Assembly: GCF_009901525.1 (NCBI RefSeq)
Contig: NZ_CP019288.1
Span: 2,757,501-2,821,500 of the forward strand
Origin: Kordia antarctica
GTDB lineage: Bacteria; Bacteroidota; Bacteroidia; Flavobacteriales; Flavobacteriaceae
Length of the DNA: 64,000 nt
Direction: 5' to 3'
Shown here: positions 58,960 through 64,000 of the stretch, in pieces
Layout: every line of letters starts with the position of its first letter
How positions within the stretch are numbered: the stretch's first letter is position 1
The notes under the pieces: generated by a model
The model's input: the letters and a program-made list of their open reading frames with translations, nothing else
The model's database searches: none
Told to the model about the DNA's origin: nothing
Translations under genes and position numbers: made by a program

Positions 58960-61017
58960 TCAAACTGTCAACGGAATTTTAATGCAAACAATTGTTCCTA
59001 CTACTTCCTTATCAACACTTAAAATATCGTTTATTTGCAGTTCTATTGGATGATTTCTCGTTTTGTTGAGCAATTCAATCCGTTTGTCATTCGCTTCACT
59101 AGAAAACGATTTTGGCTTGAATAGTTTTCTGCTATTGATTTCCGCAGAAGCTTCTCGCCCAATTCCGTTGTCTTTTATCGTGCAAAGTAAAAATTTTCCT
59201 GTTGCATCTAACTCAAATGAAATGTGTAATTGTTTGTTTTCTTTTCGATGTAATAAACCATGTTTTATAGCATTTTCTACGTACGGCTGCACTAAAAATG
59301 ATGGCAACTGAATCGTTTCTGCATTTGTAATATCTGCGGATTCAATTTCATATGTAAATGAATCTTCAAAACGTGCTTTTTCGAGTTCTAAATAGAGTTC
59401 TAACGCTGTTAATTCTTCCATTAAACTTACACTATCTTGCTGACTGTGTTCTAAATACATTCGAATTAATCGTGAAAATTTGACTAAATACGTTCTTGCC
59501 AATTTTTGTTCATTCTGAATGATATAATCTTGAATCGAATTCAACGCATTGAAGATAAAATGCGGATTCATTTGACTCCGCAAGGTTTTGATTTCAGATT
59601 TTCGATATTGCTTTTCTAAGGTCAATCGCTTTTGTGTTTCTTGCAATTCTAACGCTAATAATTCTTCTTTCTTTTTCACTTTCATTCTACTGTAATATAA
59701 AAGTGCCGCCGCAATTAATAAGAATAAAGCAATGACAGAAAAGATTAATAAATAGGAGTTTCGCTGACTTGTTAAGTTGCTTATTTCTAGTTTTTTCTCT
59801 AATAGTTCTCTATCATTTTTTAATTGATTTACTTTGTATTTTGCATCTAAATCTTTGATGACTTGCGCTTCTTCATTTTCAGCGAGTTTTTCTTTCAATC
59901 CATTGAAAAGCTCTAAATATTCCAATGCTTTTTTGGAGTTTCCTAAATCTCTATGTATTTGATACATATAATTATACGTCTCCATTTCTTTCTTTTCAAA
60001 AGCATTTTCTTTGGTGTACGCAATAGCTTTCTCTCCTTGCGCAATAGCTTTTGCAAAATCTCCTTGTTTGTAATAGTTATTTGTTAAATTAGAAAACACA
60101 TCTGCTTTAATACTTGGAATATTGAGTTTCTCTAATAATTCTAATGTTTTTAAATAATTTATATTAGAAGTTTCATAATCATCAATGTCAGAATACACAT
60201 GTCCTAATCCCGAATAGTTGACCAATTCTACATGCAAATAATTGGCTTGTTCAGCATATGCTATACTTTTTTTATGTGCACTAATTGATTTTTCAGAATC
60301 TTTCAAAGCTGAATAACTACTCCCAATATTGTTATATACCAATGCTAAATTCCGAATGTCTTTTTTCTTTTCCAATAACGGAATTACCTCTAAAAAATAA
60401 CTAAGTGCTGGCTCAAAATTTTCATCATTGAAAAAAGCACCACCTAAGGTTACTGTAATTTTCCAAGTAAGATCGTCCAATTGTAATCTTTTAGAAATTT
60501 CAAGTGCTTTTTCACCATAAATAGCCGTAGAATCTGCCAACATCTGAGTCGCATATATTCCACTATAACCAGCGTACGCTTGCGCAATGACTGTATCGTT
60601 TTTTAAATTTTGTCCTAAAAGCAATAATTCAGCGGAATATATTTTTGCTTTTTTAAAATCAGATTTCAACCGATTTGCCGTCGCAAGATTATTTAGTGGT
60701 GCTACATAATCACGCTCATTTTTTGTCACCTTATAAATACTGCACGATTTCACAAAAAGCAGAATTGCTTCGTCTGGTTTTCCTTGACAAAGTAAGTTTC
60801 TCCCAAGCACATTAGTTGCATACGCTTCTATATTTACATCGTTTAAAAGTTTGGATTTTTGCAAAAGAATGTTCGCAATAGAATCAGAAGCACTGATGGA
60901 CCTGCACATATATTTTGTGGCAAGTTTTTGTAAGCTATCTGTTGAAACTTCTTGCTGTTGCGAAAAAAGGATTTGCACACTCAAAAAACAAAAAAGGGAA
61001 AGAAAAAATGTTCTCAT
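58960..61017 (-). CDS. TPR sensor histidine kinase, LytS/YehU-type
   Basis: 685 residues from the ATG at 61017, which opens a signal peptide (FFLSLFCFLSVQILFSQQ); the frame to 61107 is longer but without support. Periplasmic TPR repeats (~90-400; AYATNVLGRNLLCQGKPDEA, LALVYNNIGSSYSALKDSEK, DVFSNLTNNYYKQGDFAKAI), one transmembrane helix (YLLIFSVIALFLLIAAALLY, ~425-445), coiled coil, then a His_kinase domain with the phospho-His in SQMNPHFIFNALNSIQ (~500) and an ATPase domain (VQPYVENAIKHGLLHRKENK, CTIKDNGIGREASA). Pairs with the LytTR regulator. Confidence 0.95.
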   Translation of the reverse strand: MRTFFLSLFCFLSVQILFSQQQEVSTDSLQKLATKYMCRSISASDSIANILLQKSKLLNDVNIEAYATNVLGRNLLCQGKPDEAILLFVKSCSIYKVTKNERDYVAPLNNLATANRLKSDFKKAKIYSAELLLLGQNLKNDTVIAQAYAGYSGIYATQMLADSTAIYGEKALEISKRLQLDDLTWKITVTLGGAFFNDENFEPALSYFLEVIPLLEKKKDIRNLALVYNNIGSSYSALKDSEKSISAHKKSIAYAEQANYLHVELVNYSGLGHVYSDIDDYETSNINYLKTLELLEKLNIPSIKADVFSNLTNNYYKQGDFAKAIAQGEKAIAYTKENAFEKKEMETYNYMYQIHRDLGNSKKALEYLELFNGLKEKLAENEEAQVIKDLDAKYKVNQLKNDRELLEKKLEISNLTSQRNSYLLIFSVIALFLLIAAALLYYSRMKVKKKEELLALELQETQKRLTLEKQYRKSEIKTLRSQMNPHFIFNALNSIQDYIIQNEQKLARTYLVKFSRLIRMYLEHSQQDSVSLMEELTALELYLELEKARFEDSFTYEIESADITNAETIQLPSFLVQPYVENAIKHGLLHRKENKQLHISFELDATGKFLLCTIKDNGIGREASAEINSRKLFKPKSFSSEANDKRIELLNKTRNHPIELQINDILSVDKEVVGTIVCIKIPLTV

Positions 61018-61100
61018 AAACTGGTTGATTATTGGCTTAATTTTGTTAAATATATCTTTTCTTTTGGAAACAATATAACTTTCAATACGAAAGTCATGTA

Positions 61101-61129
61101 AAGCCAAACTACTTACAATAGTTTGGCTT
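61101..61129 (-). terminator. Stem-loop after the T9SS cargo gene
   Basis: Perfect arms AAGCCAAACT (61101-61110) and AGTTTGGCTT (61120-61129), 9-base loop. On the minus strand it lies 24 bases after the stop at 61153, with a short T tract; it probably separates the cargo gene from the kinase gene. Confidence 0.55.
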
Positions 61130-61152
61130 TGATTGGTGTGATATAATATATA

Positions 61153-63348
61153 TTATTGCTTTAAGAAACGTTTTACACCAACTTCTCCATTTTCTTTATA
61201 GAGCTTTAAAATGTACATTCCGCTAGCCAAATGATGTGTGTCAATTTGATTTTGAGAAGACTCCATTACTTTCTGCCCAACATAATTATAAACTTCTATA
61301 TTTTTAATTTCACCTTCAATTTTAATATGCAATTGGTTTTTTACAGGATTTGGATAGATTGTAAACGAAGCCAAATTATATGCTTCTTGAACACCTAATA
61401 TTGAAGAACCAAATTCGTAAACACCCATATCAACATCGGTATTGAATATACGCTGATTTCCTAAAAAATCTTCTGTTATTTCGGCAGGCACTTTTATATT
61501 ATCTCCAGTATTTATTGCTGGCGAACCAGTTTGAAGCGTTAAATCGTTATTTGCTGCATCTGTAAATAAAGGATCTGCATCTGAAACGGCTACTTTATCT
61601 GCGGCAGCAATATTTGAAAAATTATCTTCTCCGATAGAATTGTAAACTTTCCTAATATTTGGTACCGGATCTGAGTTTACTCTTCCCAAAGAAAGCGGCG
61701 CAGTACTTGTATTTGATGTATTGTTATAAAATATACTGTTTGAAACTTCTATTCTCACATCAATTCCTCTGAATTTACTAACGCCCAAAACAGCTCTTTC
61801 TGTAATAGCTCCTGTTGCTGTTAATTGATTGTTTGCAAAGGTAGAATTGATTACTTTTGTGTTAAATCGTGCGCCATACGTAATACCACGCAACCAAACA
61901 ACTCCTGCCAATCCTGTACTTGAACCGTTATCTTTTACTTGATCGCCATCAAATATGCAATTGATAATGTTTAATCGAACCCATTTTGTGTAATTTGCTC
62001 TCGCATAAATTGAAGAACCATAACGTGATACATTTTCTTGAAAACGTGTGTTTGTAAATTCCATCAAACTATTGAGCGTTGTCATATTAAGATTTATAAC
62101 TCCAGCGCCACCATTTACAGCTGCATTTTTTTCAATAATACATTTATCAATATACAATTCCGTCACTTCTCTATCTACAAAAATTCCGCCGCCAACTGCA
62201 TTTTCTCCAGTACTTGCATCTGCTTGTCCTGAAGTTATAGTAATTCCATCCAAACGTACTTTATTTCCTAAAACTTCTACAACATGATATACATTTTCAG
62301 TTCTATTAAATCCTGAAAAATCAACTCCAGTATCATCTTGATTTACATCGCCTGAAAATATTGTTGGATATAAATTAACATCACGATCCGCTAAATTTGT
62401 TTCAGTTCCTTGAAAACCTCCGTAAATTTTTGCTCCGCTAGGAATTTGAAAAGAATCATTTCTTGAAACACCTGGAATATAGGTTCCTTGCGCTACCCAA
62501 ATATCTCCAAAAGTAAAATTGTCCATTGCTGTTGACAAATTTGTATACGCATTTGCCCAAGTGGTTCCATCGTTTGCGCCTGTAGCATTTGCATTTACGT
62601 AGGTTCTTTTCTCCGTGTATTCTGTTGCTAGTGCGTCAATTTCGCCCGAAGTTAATGATCTTTCATAAAAACGAACGTCATCAATATAGTTAAGATATTT
62701 TGTAGTAGTTGGAGCAATAACCAAACTTGCGCCATTAAAAAATTGAGGAACAGTTCCGGAAGCTGCCATTGTTCCTGACATCGCTGTAAGTAGTTCACCA
62801 TCAAGATAAAAATTAATTTCTAAATTGTTATTTGTTGTATTGAGTTCGCCCGTAATTAAAATATGATGCCAACCGCCATCAAAATAATGGTTTACAAGTT
62901 CTTGTCTATTTATATCAACATTAAAACCATTTGTGGTGTTTTGACCTCGCGCATCAAACTTTAATAATCCTGAATTTCCATCGGTACTTTGTGTCAAACG
63001 AAAACCGCGTCCGCCAGCGCCATACATTTGTAAAACGGCTCTATTTGCGCCAGCTGCATTTGGAGATTTTATCCAAAAACTCAATCCGAAATCTGTTAAG
63101 TTTGAAGCTGGTGTTTGTCCGCCAGTGTATTGAATTCCATTAAGTTTTACAGCAGCAGTTGCAAAAGCGTCTCTGTCCGCTTCTTGGGTAACGCCGCTTC
63201 CCGATTGTGCCAAATCTCCAGTTCCTGGATTCGCTTCATTTATAACGCTTCCATTCGTAAAAAGGTAACGCATTGTTTCGTCGGTAGGGATTTGTGCTGA
63301 TATAAAAGAAAACACAAAAAGAGATGCAATAAGTAATTTTGACTTCAT
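61153..63348 (-). CDS. Secreted LamG / parallel beta-helix protein, T9SS cargo
   Basis: 731-residue exported protein: signal peptide (LLIASLFVFSFISAQIPT), LamG-like jelly-roll domain (~40-240; FGLSFWIKSPNAAGANRAVL, GWHHILITGEL), a right-handed beta-helix (~250-620; TYVNANATGANDGTTWANAY, IFSGDVNQDDTG, GGGIFVDREVTELYIDKCI) and a C-terminal type A sorting domain (FTIYPNPVKNQLHIKI to GVKRFLKQ) for export by the type IX system. Likely surface-exposed and carbohydrate-binding or -degrading, but no catalytic residues can be named. Next to the LytTR pair, which may control it. Confidence 0.9.
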   Translation of the reverse strand: MKSKLLIASLFVFSFISAQIPTDETMRYLFTNGSVINEANPGTGDLAQSGSGVTQEADRDAFATAAVKLNGIQYTGGQTPASNLTDFGLSFWIKSPNAAGANRAVLQMYGAGGRGFRLTQSTDGNSGLLKFDARGQNTTNGFNVDINRQELVNHYFDGGWHHILITGELNTTNNNLEINFYLDGELLTAMSGTMAASGTVPQFFNGASLVIAPTTTKYLNYIDDVRFYERSLTSGEIDALATEYTEKRTYVNANATGANDGTTWANAYTNLSTAMDNFTFGDIWVAQGTYIPGVSRNDSFQIPSGAKIYGGFQGTETNLADRDVNLYPTIFSGDVNQDDTGVDFSGFNRTENVYHVVEVLGNKVRLDGITITSGQADASTGENAVGGGIFVDREVTELYIDKCIIEKNAAVNGGAGVINLNMTTLNSLMEFTNTRFQENVSRYGSSIYARANYTKWVRLNIINCIFDGDQVKDNGSSTGLAGVVWLRGITYGARFNTKVINSTFANNQLTATGAITERAVLGVSKFRGIDVRIEVSNSIFYNNTSNTSTAPLSLGRVNSDPVPNIRKVYNSIGEDNFSNIAAADKVAVSDADPLFTDAANNDLTLQTGSPAINTGDNIKVPAEITEDFLGNQRIFNTDVDMGVYEFGSSILGVQEAYNLASFTIYPNPVKNQLHIKIEGEIKNIEVYNYVGQKVMESSQNQIDTHHLASGMYILKLYKENGEVGVKRFLKQ

Positions 63349-63642
63349 AATAATTTGTTGTTAGTTTACAAAGACAAAACTGCTCATTATCAACACACAA
63401 CAAGGCTTTTACTTAGTGAATGGTTGGAAAATCTTAGTGAACTGTAAATTTTAGACAACCTGTTATACCAAATAAACTTCAGAATGACTGATTAAATTCG
63501 TTTCTATTTCCTTTATATTTCAATATGAAATATAACCGTAACGAATGCTATGCTTATATTTTGTATTTCATCTAAAGAAAATATAATTCAAATTTCTTAT
63601 CAATCATCTTAAAATTCATTTGGTATTACTAAAAACAAAAAG

Positions 63643-64000
63643 CTATTCTTCATACTTTTTTACAGCATCTTGCAACTTTCGCCGAATGCGTTTGCGCAAT
63701 ATTCTAGGTTTTAACACTTCAATTGCGTCGCCAAAACCGAGAATTAAACGTTCCAATTCAAAATTAATATGAACACATAATTTTATAGTTACGCTTCCGT
63801 CTTTGGCAGTTTCTAAAACTTCTTGCGTAGTATGAAAAGGTTTCGTAGTTACATATGGCGCGTTACTTCTTTCTATCTTTAAGATAACTTCTTGAATGTG
63901 TTTTTCGTCCAAAACAGTTACACCAATAGTATTTTTATAAAAATCATCGCCGTTAAAATTTTCATTTCTGTATGGAATATCTAAATCGTAATCTACTTTA
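63643..64000 (-). CDS. WYL-domain transcriptional regulator, C-terminal part
   Basis: Cut by the window end: the frame stays open from the stop at 63643 to base 64000, and the first Met-like codon inside (a TTG at 63912) is internal. The visible ~118 residues (DYDLDIPYRNENFNGDDFYK, NTIGVTVLDEKHIQEVIL, then LILGFGDAIEVLKPRILRK) are the distal part of a WYL domain with its C-terminal extension, as in YafY/PafC-type regulators whose N-terminal HTH lies upstream. The ligand is unknown for this subgroup. Confidence 0.8.
   Translation of the reverse strand, partial: KVDYDLDIPYRNENFNGDDFYKNTIGVTVLDEKHIQEVILKIERSNAPYVTTKPFHTTQEVLETAKDGSVTIKLCVHINFELERLILGFGDAIEVLKPRILRKRIRRKLQDAVKKYEE

Overview
This 64-kb AT-rich window comes from a chromosome of the family Flavobacteriaceae (Bacteroidota). 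The evidence is a type IX secretion C-terminal sorting domain (61153-63348), the exosortase-F pair XrtF and its partner, LytTR/TPR-kinase signalling, TPR-AraC hybrid regulators, Bacteroidota-type TAnnTTTG promoters, POT peptide transporters beside a DPP-IV, and a class II HMG-CoA reductase beside a GYDIA-type GHMP kinase. A marine genus such as Kordia fits, but this is an inference from gene style, not a database match.

Layout. 1-1.2 kb: 3' end of groEL. 1.4-15.6 kb is an accessory region. It holds a short AraC-type membrane regulator, a run of small membrane proteins behind an unusual Cys-flanked lipoprotein, an ISAs1-family element with a perfect 10-bp target duplication, a tandem 43-bp repeat, and two coupled small hypothetical genes. 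It also holds one TPR-AraC regulator gene broken by two separate insertions (an IS4-family element and an IS66-family element, each with exact target duplications, and the reading frame is restored when both are removed). Directly after the broken regulator come a small Cys/Ser/Thr-rich GG-leader peptide gene and an S8 subtilase lipoprotein, which resemble a RiPP/lanthipeptide-type locus. 15.8-20 kb: an MG2/plug-like surface protein, exosortase F with its associated membrane protein, and a GAF-type methionine sulfoxide reductase.

20.4-27.6 kb: purH followed by the cell-elongation operon mreB-mreC-mreD-PBP2-rodA. 27.7-29.6 kb: a second GG-leader peptide (4 Cys) with a fused C39-like/VKOR/thioredoxin membrane protein, probably an oxidative folding or maturation partner. 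29.7-41.6 kb: SPFH-like lipoprotein, NUC1 endonuclease, oppC-like permease, C-terminal processing protease, surE, a small membrane protein, lpxB, an NlpC/P60 lipoprotein, comEC and a thioredoxin. 41.7-47.2 kb: two POT di/tripeptide transporters and a DPP-IV, a coherent peptide-uptake module. 47.4-49.7 kb: mevalonate-pathway pair. 50.2-57.9 kb: a minus-strand envelope cluster (PpiD-like foldase, CorC/HlyC-type CBS protein, small membrane protein, lptC, TPR protein, outer membrane protein, coaX). 58.0 kb: tRNA-Phe(GAA). 58.2-61.0 kb: LytTR response regulator and TPR histidine kinase. 61.2-63.3 kb: secreted LamG/beta-helix T9SS cargo. The window ends in the C-terminal part of a WYL-domain regulator.

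Intergenic DNA is rich in dispersed repeats: REP-like CTTCGACTNCGCTCA elements, a TGAATCAAGTTCAG palindrome, a ~190-bp inverted pair at 37.4 and 49.8 kb, a four-copy repeat at 31.2-31.6 kb, and 17-18-bp degenerate tandem units at 15.7 and 18.35 kb. No rRNA, CRISPR array, prophage or replication origin was seen.
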